Shown: positions 1-10,116, numbered from the stretch's first letter. The stretch is 64,000 nucleotides of DNA from Nitrosomonas sp. (GCA_031316255.1 JALDQW010000001.1:868001-932000), one strand, 5' to 3'. Program-made: numbers and translations. The notes: generated by a model from the letters alone, not told the origin.

Positions 1-2
1 GC

Positions 3-1145
3 CTAACCCTGTTCAGCATGGTTGTCTTGCTGGGGATGTTGAACGGCATAGTCTGGGCAGATGAAAACCGGACACAGTCGAGCGATTTTCTGGAACTGGC
101 AGCGGTGATGCTCCGGGACGGTCACAGCGACCGTGCCTTGCTCGCCTTGCAGAGTGTCGATCTCGAAGATGAAAAAACCGATTTGGCGCGGTTTTATACG
201 CTGCAGGGCCTGGCGTATTTGAATCTGAACGATTTCATTGCGGCCAAAGACAGTTTGCAGCGGGCCATTCAAAACGGACAAACGGAAACCGTTATTTTTG
301 TTTATCTGGCGCAGGCGCACTATGCGCTCAAGGAATACCAACACACAATCCAGGCGATAGGCAAATCCGGCGAGCATGCCAGCAGAGCCGACCTGATCGT
401 ATTAAAAGCACAGGCCTACTGGCATCTGGAAAAACCCGATGCCGCCATCAATACACTCATTGAAGGGCAACGCTTGTATCCCCAGGATTACAGCTTTCTC
501 AGACGCCAGGTGTTTTATTTTGTCGAGCTTGAGCTGTTTCATGAAGCGGCTCAACTGGGCAGGCGATACCTGGCGCAATCGAAAGCCGCCGCAGAAGATT
601 ATATCGCCATAGGCAATGCGCTGCGGCTGAGCAGGCAGTACCAGGAAGCGCTGGCGATACTTGAAATTGCCCGATTGCAATTCCCGAATAACGAAATGGT
701 TGCGAAACTGCTCGCACACACGTATCTTGATCAGGGACAGCTCAATTCGGCGGCGTTCATTCTTGAACAGGCGGCATTACTGAATCCGGAGCTGCTGTCG
801 GAAGCCGCAGAAGTTTACCGCCGTGCAAACCGCTTTCATAAGGCCCTGACGCTGAATGAAGGCGTGCGGGATCAATCGGTCAAGTTCAAGCAACGCTTGT
901 CTATTCTGCTGGCGCTCAAGCAGTACGAGCGCGCCGCCAACATGGAATCCAGCCTGTACCGCACGGGACTGCTGGAAGACCAGCATGTACGTTACGCGTT
1001 GGCGTATGCCTATTTCTCCAGCAACCGTTTTCCACAAGCGCATAAACACCTGGAACATTTGACCGAACCCGAACTCTTCAGAAAAGGTATTGAGCTGCGC
1101 CGGTTGATGCAAATGTGTAAAGAAGAACCGTGGAAGTGTTTATAA
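3..1145 (+). CDS. TPR-repeat protein, exported, 5' end probably outside window
   Basis: This is a helical repeat protein made almost entirely of tetratricopeptide-like motifs (alternating A/L/Y patterns such as ALLALQS, YLNLNDF, ALRLSRQYQEAL) from about residue 25 to 350. The first ATG in the window is at 18, but the frame is open to base 3. The start at 18 gives a hydrophobic stretch ending VWA-DE without a charged n-region, so the true start of the signal peptide is probably upstream of the window. It lies 43 bp before a large TonB-dependent receptor on the same strand. TPR proteins are known as the last gene of TonB2-type energising clusters (exbB/exbD/tonB/TPR), so such genes may lie just outside. 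The role is inferred: a periplasmic scaffold for the receptor system. Confidence 0.8.
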   Translation, partial: LTLFSMVVLLGMLNGIVWADENRTQSSDFLELAAVMLRDGHSDRALLALQSVDLEDEKTDLARFYTLQGLAYLNLNDFIAAKDSLQRAIQNGQTETVIFVYLAQAHYALKEYQHTIQAIGKSGEHASRADLIVLKAQAYWHLEKPDAAINTLIEGQRLYPQDYSFLRRQVFYFVELELFHEAAQLGRRYLAQSKAAAEDYIAIGNALRLSRQYQEALAILEIARLQFPNNEMVAKLLAHTYLDQGQLNSAAFILEQAALLNPELLSEAAEVYRRANRFHKALTLNEGVRDQSVKFKQRLSILLALKQYERAANMESSLYRTGLLEDQHVRYALAYAYFSSNRFPQAHKHLEHLTEPELFRKGIELRRLMQMCKEEPWKCL

Positions 1146-1188
1146 CAGTCAAATCAAATCCAGCATTCTGTCCGGTCAGCCCCGCGTT

Positions 1189-4100
1189 ATGAACAAATTC
1201 CTGATAATTTTATACCATCTGGCTATTTCATTGATGGTCATGCTGATCAGTGCGTCTGCCTGGGGAGAATCCGGCAAAGCGGAGCTGGCTGAATTCTCGA
1301 TTTATCTGTTTCAGGAAGGATTGCCGATCGCCGATGCGGAACTGACCATACTCAGCGTGGACGACGGTCAATCAGGGCTGTTGCCCGAATCGGATCTGCC
1401 TGCCGTTATCGACTGGCGCGGCAATGGCGGCGCAACCGTTAAAACCGGCGACAGCGGCAGTGTTGCGGCAAAGCTGCCGCCCGGCAGCTACCATATGAAA
1501 CTGAATACCGGCGGGCAGTCGTTTGAATTCGACCTGCCGTTGCGGCCGGCTGAAAACGTACAAATCCTGTTGACGTTTTATCCCGATGGCCGCGAACCGC
1601 AATTGAATATCGAAAGTTCGGTTACCGGCACCATGGCCGGCGCTGACGCCATGGCGGAAAAGCCGGTGGTTGAAGGCGACGGTTTGATGAGTGTAAAAGT
1701 GATTTCAATTGAAACCAACCGGCCGGTCAAGGATGTACAGGTATTTGTCAGCGGTTTGCAGCAGCAATTCAGGACAAATGATGAAGGCCTGCTTCAGGCA
1801 GAAATCCCGGTTGGCAGCTACAGTGTTTCATTATTGCACCCGGCATTCAGCAGCCAGACACAGGATGCGGTGGAAATTACCAGGGACGAGACAACCGAGC
1901 TCGCATTCAGCCTGACACCGGCAGGCGTGGAACTCGCCGAATATGTGGTGCTGGAACCGCATCTGGCGGGCACACTGGCCTCAGTTATCGAGGAACAAAA
2001 AACATCGACGGAAGTGACAACCGTGCTGGGCGCCGAACAGTTCACCCGTAGCGGCGATTCGGATGTGGCAAGTGCGCTCAGAAGGGCTTCCGGTTTAACA
2101 CTGATCGGCGGACAGTTTGTTTTTATCCGCGGTCTTGGCGAACGTTATTCTTCCACGCTGGTGAACGGTGCTGCGGTACCGAGTCCGGATCCGACCCGCC
2201 GCGTCGTGCCGCTCGATCTCTTTCCGACCAACTTCCTGGATAACGTAATGGTGCAAAAGACCTATTCAGCCGACCGGCCCGGTGAATTTGCGGGCGGTAC
2301 GCTGGAAATGCGCACGCGGGGCATACCGGATGAATTCTTCTTTAATATCAGTGCGAGCACGGGGTTCAATGACAGAGCCACCTTTGCCGACGGCCTGTCC
2401 TATAAAGGCGGCGGGCTTGACTTTCTGAGTTTTGACGATGGCGCGCGTGATTTACCGGGTTCACTGGCTGCCGCGACTGCCAATGGCGGCACCATCCAGC
2501 CGCAGACACTGTTTAACCCGAATGGGTTTACTGCCCAGGAAATTGAAGCCTTTGGCGAAGATCTGTCCGGTGTCTGGGACGTGACCGAGAAACCCGTGGG
2601 GCCGGACAGAGGGCTGGATGTGGCGATGGGCAATGTATTCAATAGGGGGGATTTCAGGGCGGGGTTTATCGCTGCGGGCGGCTGGAATCAGCAATTCAGG
2701 AAACAAAATGAAATCAACCGTGAATACACGCCAACCACCGGCAGCGATGAGCTGCGCATGATTCAGGATTTCGATACCCGGCGCTCGCTGCAGTCCATGG
2801 AGCTCAACGGTTATCTGGCGGCGGATATCGAATACAAGGACAATCACCGCATATTCACGCGCACCATGTTTTTACGCCAGGCCGTCGATGAAGCGCGGAT
2901 TGCTCAGGGATTTACCGACGCCGAAGTGACCGATATCCGCCGCACCAAACTGTGGTTTCTTTCCAACCAGTTATTTACGCAGCAGGTCGGCGGCAATCAT
3001 CAGTTCAACTGGGCGAAAGATCTCTCGGTGAACTGGCTGTACACCAATGCGACCGCCAACCGGGATCAGCCCAAGTTGCGCGACTACCGGTTCGATGAAA
3101 TGGTGGACGGCAGTTTTGCGTTATCGCGCCGCGCGGACAGCAACCAGACGACGTATGCCACCCTGACCGACAAGGATGAAAGCTGGCGTATGGACGTCAA
3201 ACTGCCGCTGGAATTCACGCCCGCCCACAAAATGGCGTTGCATGGCGGTTTCATCACGCAGGATAAAGCGCGCAATTCACGCATCCAGCGTTTTGCATTC
3301 TTCCCGGTCGGACCGCTTGGCTCTGAACAGGCGATCCTGGCCCAGTCATCGCTGGAATCGATCCTGAAGCCGTCCAATATTGGTACCGACGGTTTCCAGT
3401 TACGCGAAACCACGCGCCCCACCGACAGTTACAACGCAACGCAGAAGCTGTTGTCCTACTACGGAAAAATGGATTACACGCTCTACGACCGTTTCAATGT
3501 CACCGGCGGGGTTCGGTGGGAAAACAACGATCAGTTTGTCGAGACCTTCCAGAACGTCGCCAACAGCAACCAGTCGGTCATCAGCACCATCAACCGCACC
3601 GACATGCTGCCTTCGGTAACCAGTACAATGTATATTTCCGACAAGCAGCAACTGCGCGCGGGTTTCAGCCAGACGCTCTCGCGCCCCGATTTCAGGGAAC
3701 TGTCGCCGGCGCCGTTTACCGATCTGAACACCAACCAGGAAACAACCGGCAATCCTGACCTGAAACAAACCGCCATTACCAATTACGATGTGCGCTGGGA
3801 ATATTATCTGTCGCCCAATGAAAACCTGATGGCGAGCTTCTTCTGGAAAGACCTGACACAACCGATCGAACTGGTCACATTGCCCGGCACCGCAGGCCTG
3901 CAGACGTATCAGAACGCCGACAAGGCGCGGGTATACGGATTTGAAGTCGAAATGCTCAAAGGGCTTGGGTTTATCCATCCGTGGCTGGAGAATTTCTATG
4001 CCGGCGGCAACTACACCTGGTCGAGCTCCAATGTCAAACTGAATGCCGAAAATCTCGGTGCGCAGACCACCAATAACCGTCAGTTACAGGGTCATTCCGC

Positions 4101-4404
4101 GCAAATCTTCAACTTCCAGATCGGTTACGAAAATCCCGCCTGGAAATCTCAAATGACCCTGCTCTACAACGTCACCAGCAAACACATCGTCTCCGCCGGC
4201 CTGCTCGGCGCGCCGGATAAATATCAGCAGCCGTTTCATCAGCTCGACTTCGTCTATAACCAGTCGATCAATAAATGGCTGTCTGTGCGCCTGAACATGC
4301 AGAACCTGCTTGATGACGATGTGTTGATCCTGCAAGGCGGTGAACTTACACGACAGTTCCGCAGAGGTCGGCAGTTTAACCTCGGCGTGAGAATGAGTTT
4401 TTAG
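1189..4404 (+). CDS. TonB-dependent outer-membrane receptor with N-terminal carboxypeptidase-regulatory-like domains
   Basis: The protein has 1071 residues. A signal peptide of about 26 residues ends ASAWG. Two beta-sandwich (carboxypeptidase-regulatory-like) segments follow, roughly residues 33-130 and 165-245. A plug domain spans about 265-375, with the motifs VLGAEQF, ALRRASGL, FIRGLGERY and GGTLEMRTRG. The rest is a beta-barrel with typical late motifs such as LSRPDFRELSP and QNLLDDDV, ending in aromatic F, as expected for Bam-dependent assembly. Members of this family import large or scarce ligands using TonB/ExbBD energy; the ligand is not evident from sequence. The gene follows the TPR gene with a 43-bp gap and is probably co-transcribed with it. 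The added N-terminal domains make it longer than the usual 650-800 residues. Confidence 0.93.
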   Translation: MNKFLIILYHLAISLMVMLISASAWGESGKAELAEFSIYLFQEGLPIADAELTILSVDDGQSGLLPESDLPAVIDWRGNGGATVKTGDSGSVAAKLPPGSYHMKLNTGGQSFEFDLPLRPAENVQILLTFYPDGREPQLNIESSVTGTMAGADAMAEKPVVEGDGLMSVKVISIETNRPVKDVQVFVSGLQQQFRTNDEGLLQAEIPVGSYSVSLLHPAFSSQTQDAVEITRDETTELAFSLTPAGVELAEYVVLEPHLAGTLASVIEEQKTSTEVTTVLGAEQFTRSGDSDVASALRRASGLTLIGGQFVFIRGLGERYSSTLVNGAAVPSPDPTRRVVPLDLFPTNFLDNVMVQKTYSADRPGEFAGGTLEMRTRGIPDEFFFNISASTGFNDRATFADGLSYKGGGLDFLSFDDGARDLPGSLAAATANGGTIQPQTLFNPNGFTAQEIEAFGEDLSGVWDVTEKPVGPDRGLDVAMGNVFNRGDFRAGFIAAGGWNQQFRKQNEINREYTPTTGSDELRMIQDFDTRRSLQSMELNGYLAADIEYKDNHRIFTRTMFLRQAVDEARIAQGFTDAEVTDIRRTKLWFLSNQLFTQQVGGNHQFNWAKDLSVNWLYTNATANRDQPKLRDYRFDEMVDGSFALSRRADSNQTTYATLTDKDESWRMDVKLPLEFTPAHKMALHGGFITQDKARNSRIQRFAFFPVGPLGSEQAILAQSSLESILKPSNIGTDGFQLRETTRPTDSYNATQKLLSYYGKMDYTLYDRFNVTGGVRWENNDQFVETFQNVANSNQSVISTINRTDMLPSVTSTMYISDKQQLRAGFSQTLSRPDFRELSPAPFTDLNTNQETTGNPDLKQTAITNYDVRWEYYLSPNENLMASFFWKDLTQPIELVTLPGTAGLQTYQNADKARVYGFEVEMLKGLGFIHPWLENFYAGGNYTWSSSNVKLNAENLGAQTTNNRQLQGHSAQIFNFQIGYENPAWKSQMTLLYNVTSKHIVSAGLLGAPDKYQQPFHQLDFVYNQSINKWLSVRLNMQNLLDDDVLILQGGELTRQFRRGRQFNLGVRMSF

Positions 4405-4495
4405 TATTACCAGCATGAATGATGCTTGCAACGCCGCTTGAGTCTCTTAGAAGATTGCAATCATTCAGGCACACAAACGCATCCGGCTGAACCGT

Positions 4496-5410
4496 TTATG
4501 CCCTGTGCTTTCTCAGGTAGGTCGTCATTCCAGCAGCCGTTAGAATGCACCAGACGGCAAAAAGTGCGCCGGGCAAGGCGGTTTCCGGTGCGAAGTGCTT
4601 CAGCGCAAGTGCGACGCCCAGCCCCGCATTCTGCATGCCGATTTCGATCGACAGGGCGATTTGCAGTTTTTTTTCGAAGCCGTAAAGCCGCGCCAGATGC
4701 CAGCCGGCAAGGTAGCCGAGCAGGTTGACGACAACCACGATCAGAAACAGGTACAAGCCAACGTCAGCAATCCGCTCCTGATTGGCGGCAACCGCGTAAC
4801 TGCAGATAATGACAATCGACAGTACTGCGATGGCCGGGGCGATTTCGGTGACGACTTGTGTTTTTCCTCCCAGAACGCGTTTCACCAACATGCCGAGGAT
4901 AATCGGTAAAACAACGATCAGCAGTATCGTTTGCGTCATCGGCCAGAATGGAATGGGCAGTAACGCGCCGCCGATCCATTCGACCAGCGCCGGGGTCAAC
5001 AGCGGCGAGAGCAACGTGGAAACAGTGGTCAGCGCAATCGAATACGCCAGCGCGCCGCCAGCCAGATACACCACGACATTGCTGGCCATCGCGCCGGGCG
5101 CGCAGGCGACAATAATCAGTCCGAGCGCGGTTTCGCCGGGCAGTCCGCTGCCGTAGGCGGCAATCGCGCCCAACAACGGCATCACGCTATACTGCGTCAA
5201 CACGCCCAGACCGACCTGCCTGGGTTGCTGGCGGATTTGCTGGAGTTCGCCCGGTTTCAGCACGATACCGAGTGAAAACATAGTGGCAGCAAACAGCCAG
5301 AGAAAAATATGCTCAAAATTCAAAAAGACGCCGGGCAGAAAATACGCGGCAACCGCCGAGAGCACGGTGAGCAGGGCAAGATTGTCGCTGATTATTCTGA
5401 AACGTTTCAT
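4496..5410 (-). CDS. Bile acid:sodium symporter family transporter
   Basis: This 304-residue integral membrane protein has about ten hydrophobic segments spread over its whole length, the size and layout of the BASS/SBF family. Recognisable family features are the glycine/proline-rich ACAPGAMASNV segment near residue 125 and PIILGMLVKR near residue 195. Family members move bile acids or other organic anions with sodium across the inner membrane; the substrate here is unknown, since most bacterial members are uncharacterised. It stands alone, convergent with the TonB-dependent receptor, with the two stops about 90 bp apart. The start is ATG at 5410; the ribosome site is weak. Confidence 0.88.
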   Translation of the reverse strand: MKRFRIISDNLALLTVLSAVAAYFLPGVFLNFEHIFLWLFAATMFSLGIVLKPGELQQIRQQPRQVGLGVLTQYSVMPLLGAIAAYGSGLPGETALGLIIVACAPGAMASNVVVYLAGGALAYSIALTTVSTLLSPLLTPALVEWIGGALLPIPFWPMTQTILLIVVLPIILGMLVKRVLGGKTQVVTEIAPAIAVLSIVIICSYAVAANQERIADVGLYLFLIVVVVNLLGYLAGWHLARLYGFEKKLQIALSIEIGMQNAGLGVALALKHFAPETALPGALFAVWCILTAAGMTTYLRKHRA

Positions 5411-5878
5411 GGAACTGTGTTACGGAGAAGGACAGGTAGCGATAAAAACGCACATGTTAGCAGCCATTTCGGTGTCCTACCATGCTGTTCCGTCTTTAAT
5501 CTGAAATTCGTCCACCCAGCGGAATCGAACCCGGATTGTATTAATGGCAAATTGCCAGAAAGCTGGGTTATTTCAATTCGCTTTGCTTTTTGCGGCTTTT
5601 GTCATACGCTATAACCTGTTTAGGATTATTCTCGATTCGGGTATGCACAACGCCAAACACTATAATCTGGAAATTTCAGAGGTTGATTGCGCAGACGTCC
5701 GGAAACTGGATGGGGCGCCACGAGTATTTCCGGAATAAACCGGCATTGCGCCGTTCAAGAATGGGCTCAGCCCGATCTGGAGCCGGTTGTTCGGGGCAGT
5801 GACGATGCAAAAGGCAGTATACAGACGATTAACAAGGAATAAACAGAGACTAAACAGGAACTAAGCAAGGATGGAGTC
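5411..5878. other. Intergenic region, 468 bp
   Basis: No gene is supported here. Three overlapping short plus-strand frames lack ribosome sites and family resemblance. Around 5518-5538 the minus strand carries a T-arm-like string (GGTTCGATTCC), but its stem does not pair. The last 30 bases are an A-rich leader with a purine-rich site (AAGGATGGAG) for the next gene. Confidence 0.5.
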
Positions 5879-6805
5879 ATGATTGTACGCAAAACAGTTC
5901 GCCTCAAATGGATACTCAAAATTGACGGGTGGAATATGCTGTTTTTTCTGGCCTATGGTTATCTTGTCTGCGTTATGCACGCATACGGCTTTTTTGCGCA
6001 TCTGACCTTTCCTGATACCGAAATCAGCGTCTTTGGAATTGCTGTCGCAATCATGCTGGGGTTTCGCAATAACGAGGCGTATAACCGGTTCTGGGAGGCC
6101 CGGATTGTGTGGGGCGATTTAACCAATGCCGCGCGGAATTTTGCGTCCCAGATCATCAATTACGTTCAGCATCCCAAAGGAAGGGATCACGAGTCCCAGG
6201 CAGCCGCTGCAGCAATCCACAGAGAACTCGTTTACCGGCAACTGGCTTTTTTGAATGCGCTGCGCTTGCAGTTGCGACAGGAGAAAACCTGGGACGAATT
6301 GAAGCCGTTGCTACCGGATGCCGAATTCCAGGTGCTGGGCCGGGCGGCAAATAAAGCGACGCAGTTAAACCATCAGCAATCGCTGCGCTTAAGCGAGTTA
6401 TACAGCGCCGGATGGATCAAGGACCAGGCTTATGTGTTCGGCCTGATGGAATCCGTTAAAACATTTTTTTCCGCGCAGGGACGGTGTGAACGGATAAAAA
6501 CTACGCCGCTGCCACGGCAATACGGGTTTTTTACCAAATCCTTTGTCTGGATTTTTGTGCTGCTGCTGCCTTACGGGCTTGTCCAGCATCTTGGCTGGGG
6601 CGCATTTCCGATTTACGTGACGCTGGCTACGATTTTTACCATCACCGAACGTATCGGCAACCGGACCGAAGCGCCGTTTGAAGGTAAACTGGAAGATGTG
6701 CCAATGTCGGCGATTTGCCGGAATATCGAAATCGATTTAAGGCAGCAGCTGGGAGAGGATTCGGTTCCTGCACCATTGGAACCCGAAGATGGCGTGCTCA
6801 TGTGA
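5879..6805 (+). CDS. Bestrophin-like (UPF0187 / RFP-TM family) channel protein
   Basis: The protein has 308 residues, the usual length for bacterial bestrophin homologues. The hallmark GFRNNEAYNRFWEAR segment lies near residues 60-76, followed by a WGDLTNAARNF helix. Hydrophobic helices lie at about 18-40, 45-62, 220-240 and 245-262. In known bacterial homologues the family forms pentameric ion channels in the inner membrane. Selectivity cannot be read from the sequence. A good ribosome site (GGATGGAGTC) precedes the ATG. The following lipoprotein gene starts about 58 bp downstream and could be co-transcribed. Confidence 0.88.
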   Translation: MIVRKTVRLKWILKIDGWNMLFFLAYGYLVCVMHAYGFFAHLTFPDTEISVFGIAVAIMLGFRNNEAYNRFWEARIVWGDLTNAARNFASQIINYVQHPKGRDHESQAAAAAIHRELVYRQLAFLNALRLQLRQEKTWDELKPLLPDAEFQVLGRAANKATQLNHQQSLRLSELYSAGWIKDQAYVFGLMESVKTFFSAQGRCERIKTTPLPRQYGFFTKSFVWIFVLLLPYGLVQHLGWGAFPIYVTLATIFTITERIGNRTEAPFEGKLEDVPMSAICRNIEIDLRQQLGEDSVPAPLEPEDGVLM

Positions 6806-6863
6806 TCGGGTGCCGATTCAATGCCACAAAGTCAATATACAGTTAACAAATGAGGTGTATCGC

Positions 6864-7766
6864 TTGAAATTTAAATCGCTTGCGGTAATGGTAATAGCCG
6901 GCCTGTCTTTGCTTATGGGCGGGTGCAGCATCGCGCAGCTGGGCTATAACAACGGCCCGCATCTGGCGTGGTGGTGGCTCGACGGCTATGTCGACTTTGA
7001 CCGTGAACAAAAGCCGCATGCAAAGCAGGCGATTCAGGCATGGTTCGATTGGCACCGCAGTGAACAACTCCCTGCATACGCAGAGTGGCTGACCGCCGTG
7101 CGCAGCGGCATCGATGGCCGGATCACCCCGGAACAAGCGTGCCGCTGGTCGGATGAATTACAGGAAATCATCGCACCGGCTTTCGATCATGCCGTTCAAC
7201 TGGGAACGCCGGTGGCGTTGCGTCTCGGCGAAGCGCAGTGGCGCTATCTGGAAAAACAATACCAGAAAAGCAACGACAAACTGCGCCGCAAATACCTGCA
7301 ACCCGATGCTGAAGACCGGTTGAATGCATCGGTCAAACGAACCGTCAAGCGCATCGAGAATCTGTATGGCAGGATAGACAAAAAACAACGGGCGCTGATC
7401 ATTACCGGAATCAAAGCTTCTCCGTTCGCGCCTGATGCATGGTTGCTTGAGCGCCAGCGACGCCAGCAGGTGACATTATCCACCCTGCAACGGATCGCCA
7501 CCGAATCCGCCCCGTTTGATGAGGCGGCTGCCGAGTTGCGCCAACTGGTTGCGCATACCCATCGTTCCGACGACGCGGATTACCGTGCCTATCAGCTCAG
7601 ACTGTCCGAATACACCTGCGGTTTTATCGCGCGCCTGCACAACAGCACCACGCCCGAACAGCGGCAACATGCGCTTGACAAGTTGACAAGCTGGATAGCG
7701 GATATCAGTGCGTTGATAAATGACAATCGTCACGTAGCGAATCAAGTACAGACTGCTACAGAGTAA
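6864..7766 (+). CDS. DUF6279-type lipoprotein
   Basis: The longest open frame begins at 6789 inside the previous gene. The likely start is TTG at 6864, because a TGAGGTG ribosome site lies at 6851-6857 and the resulting N-terminus (MKFKSLAVMVIAGLSLLMGGC) is a clean lipoprotein signal with lipobox MGGC. The product is about 300 residues, mostly helical and rich in charged residues. A WWWLDGYVDFD-like start of the mature domain and a WFDWHR motif resemble the DUF6279 family, whose function is unknown. The lipidation is inferred from the lipobox; the residue after Cys is Ser, which suggests the outer membrane. Confidence 0.82.
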   Translation: MKFKSLAVMVIAGLSLLMGGCSIAQLGYNNGPHLAWWWLDGYVDFDREQKPHAKQAIQAWFDWHRSEQLPAYAEWLTAVRSGIDGRITPEQACRWSDELQEIIAPAFDHAVQLGTPVALRLGEAQWRYLEKQYQKSNDKLRRKYLQPDAEDRLNASVKRTVKRIENLYGRIDKKQRALIITGIKASPFAPDAWLLERQRRQQVTLSTLQRIATESAPFDEAAAELRQLVAHTHRSDDADYRAYQLRLSEYTCGFIARLHNSTTPEQRQHALDKLTSWIADISALINDNRHVANQVQTATE

Positions 7767-7927
7767 TCGCACGGGCTGTCATATTCATTGACTGGGCGGG
7801 TTTTGCGCTTGAAATAAAATTTTTTTGGTGAATGAATTTACGATATATTTACACAACATATGTAGCCGGTCACAATGCATAACAGTTTCAAATGTAGATA
7901 CTGGCGGCCCAATCTGACGGAGGAATA

Positions 7928-8299
7928 ATGCAGCATAATTCAGGTTTCTTGAAGTTGGTGGACGATGCGAAGCAGCGTGTCAAAGAATGCACTGCGGCCG
8001 ATGTACAGGCCCGTATGAAAAAGGGGGAATCATTTCATTTCATCGACGTGCGTGAGGATCACGAATACCAGGCCGATCATGCCGCAGGCGCCCGCCATCT
8101 GGGCAAGGGAATTATTGAACGCGATATTGAATCGGTGATACCCGACAAGCAGGCACCTATTGTATTGTATTGTGGTGGCGGTTACCGCTCTGCTCTGGCC
8201 GCTGACGCGTTGCAGCAAATGGGGTATAGCAATGTGATATCCATGGATGGCGGTATCAGGGCGTGGCACGACGCGGGATATCCATTGGAGAAGGATTAA
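7928..8299 (+). CDS. Rhodanese-like domain protein
   Basis: This single-domain rhodanese of 123 residues has FIDVRE near residue 38, an acidic/His loop, and the active-site loop YCGGGYRS with Cys at about residue 82, followed by GGIRAWHDAGYP, the usual C-terminal signature. The family transfers sulfane sulfur or carries persulfide; the acceptor is unknown. No signal peptide is present, so it is cytoplasmic. A strong ribosome site (GACGGAGGAATA) precedes the ATG. It is followed immediately by insertion-sequence debris. Confidence 0.92.
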   Translation: MQHNSGFLKLVDDAKQRVKECTAADVQARMKKGESFHFIDVREDHEYQADHAAGARHLGKGIIERDIESVIPDKQAPIVLYCGGGYRSALAADALQQMGYSNVISMDGGIRAWHDAGYPLEKD

Positions 8300-8332
8300 C
8301 CGGGTGTAGCGGGCATAACAGGTGCTGTTGCC

Positions 8333-8737
8333 TCAAACCCCCGTTTTATTGCACCGTTTGCCGGGGAATACAATTCGAACCGGCTTTCGAAAGTAACCGG
8401 TTTTCGTTGTATCTTTATAAACATAATTACGCACAATGGTATAGCCGCCAGTGAATCCATGTTCATCGCGCAATCGCTCCAATATCCGGGTTGCCGTATG
8501 ACGTTGTTTGGAATGAACTGTTTTATCAGCTTCAAGAATGGCATCTATAATGCCAGTGAAAGCGGCTAGCTTTGGTGAAGCAGGAGAGCTCTTCGCCGGT
8601 AACCTGGCGGTACCGCATATTGACACATCTTCTTAACAGTCTCGCGGTGAATACCAAAATAACGCGACTTCTCGCTCACTTTTGCCTTCAACCATCACCG
8701 CCCGTCGTATTTTTACATATAGTTCCACTGAATACAT
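8333..8737 (-). pseudogene. Decayed 5' part of an IS21-type istA transposase
   Basis: Reading the minus strand from an ATG at 8735-8737 gives MYSVELYVKIRRAVMVEGKS, then, after a frame change, RYFGIHRETVKKM and YAVPPGYRR (the IstA helix-turn-helix region). After a second frame change comes PKLAAFTGIIDAILEADKTV..QRHTATRILERLRDEHGFTGGY, all typical of IstA. Homology fades after GGYTIVRNYV (about 8435). At least two frameshifts and the missing catalytic part make it a dead remnant. It lies directly against the broken DUF4214 gene, so an old insertion or deletion probably removed that gene's 5' end. Confidence 0.75.
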
Positions 8738-8752
8738 CCTTTCGCCTTTCAC

Positions 8753-9480
8753 TTGGTGCTAAACGCATCAGCTTACAGGCATCAGACTGGCACACTTTTA
8801 TTCCGCGATATTCGCAAAATCTTGTACGCTTCGGTGGTACATTTTTACTCCGCTATTTACACCGATATTTTACGCCTGGATAATGTGCGCTACCTGACTG
8901 GCGGCAACAGTGACAATCAAGGTTATCTGCCGTTGGGACTGGCGCTGAATGTGGACGGTGGTGGCGGACACGATGTGCTCAAAATGCATGGCGGTCGCGA
9001 GGATGTTGATCTTGAACAGATCAATAATAGCGTTGAGATTACGCGGCTTGAGGACGGCGCCATGCGCAGTCTCAGAAATGTGGAAATGATCGCTTTTGAC
9101 AGCGGCGAGAATGTTTTGCTTGCACACAATCAGATAGAAGGCATACTCGGCCGATTGTTGCAGACTTTCTTTGACCGCGATGCCACCATTGACGAATGGC
9201 AGCTTGGACACAAAGCCATCGCAGATCACGTCAACCCCAAGATCATACTCGACTGGTTTCAAAGCAACGCAGACCTAAATGGAATGAACGATGCGGATTA
9301 TATTCAGGCACTCTACAGCCAGGCGCTCGGCAGAGCCGCCACCGAAGCCGAACTGAATCAGCAGCAATTACGGCTCGAAAACAGTGAAATCACGCGCGAA
9401 TGACTTACGGGCGATATGCCGGCAGCGAAGAAGCCGCAGCCTTCATTGGCAGTGTTATATTGCTCGATGGCAGTTTATAA
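8753..9480 (+). pseudogene. C-terminal remnant of a DUF4214-containing (RTX-type) protein, frameshifted
   Basis: The open frame runs from 8753 to 9403 and ends SEITRE. Convincing protein-like sequence starts only near 8880 (YLTGGNSDNQGYLPLGL). It contains a hemolysin-like patch (DGGGGHDVLKMHGG) and a DUF4214-type signature (YIQALYSQALGRAATEAEL). After the stop, the +1 frame continues MTYGRYAGSEEAAAFIGSVI and stops at 9480, which is the normal end of DUF4214 proteins. One frameshift therefore splits the tail near 9395-9403. The N-terminal part is missing next to the istA remnant. Intact relatives are usually secreted calcium-binding proteins; this copy is probably non-functional. Confidence 0.7.
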
Positions 9481-9557
9481 TCCAATAAAACGTAAAGCTT
9501 TACTTTAGACCTAGATTCACCGGAAAGTGAAGGTAAAAGCAAACTGAACGACAGTTT

Positions 9558-10004
9558 TTAACGATTATCTGCCTGTTCTTTTAGTCGGTTTCCTTCGCTT
9601 TCCAGTATCTTTCTCTCTTTCTCCAGTTCAGCAATAGCATTTTTGACGGCATCTTTGTCTACGGAATCCGGGTCGGCGTCGAGCAATTGTTGCAGCTCAT
9701 TATTCTTTTGGTCCCATTCGCTTTTTCTTTGTTTCCAGCTTTCAATGTCTTCAAGTAATTCACCGCCTTGGTCCTTGAGTTTGTTCAAGAGGTGACCGAC
9801 GTTATCGAGCGCTTCGTCATATTTGCCTTCCTGATATTTTTGATATTCAGACTTCAAAAGATCGGCGCCTGCTCCGACAACTTCGGCGCCTTTACTGAAT
9901 ATTTCTTGCGCCTGCTCCTTTTCTTGCGCAGTGCCAAAAAAGTAGTTGTAGCTTAACAGGGCAATGACCAGGAAAAACGCTGTTGTGAGAATAAATCGAA
10001 TCAT
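9558..10004 (-). CDS. Membrane-anchored coiled-coil protein, unknown function
   Basis: I do not recognise this 148-residue protein. It has one N-terminal hydrophobic segment (residues 3-24, FILTTAFFLVIALLSYNYFF) followed by a highly charged, helix-rich tail with heptad-like repeats (ELLEDIESWKQRKSEW, AELEKERKILESEGNRL). It probably faces the periplasm from a single anchor. No strong ribosome site is seen, but coding bias and architecture support a real gene. It stands alone between the DUF4214 remnant and the DoxX gene. Confidence 0.65.
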   Translation of the reverse strand: MIRFILTTAFFLVIALLSYNYFFGTAQEKEQAQEIFSKGAEVVGAGADLLKSEYQKYQEGKYDEALDNVGHLLNKLKDQGGELLEDIESWKQRKSEWDQKNNELQQLLDADPDSVDKDAVKNAIAELEKERKILESEGNRLKEQADNR

Positions 10005-10116
10005 GGCAATTACGTTTCAGATGAAGTGTTACTGGCAATTATTGTAACAGTGCGCATAACATTTGCATACTGCGCAAAGATAACGAAATGAATCATGGCA
10101 GGATATGGAAAGTGCA

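Noticed and set aside
5515..5540. tRNA-like T-arm string on the minus strand
   Set aside because: The stem around TTCGATT does not pair and no other tRNA arms are present.
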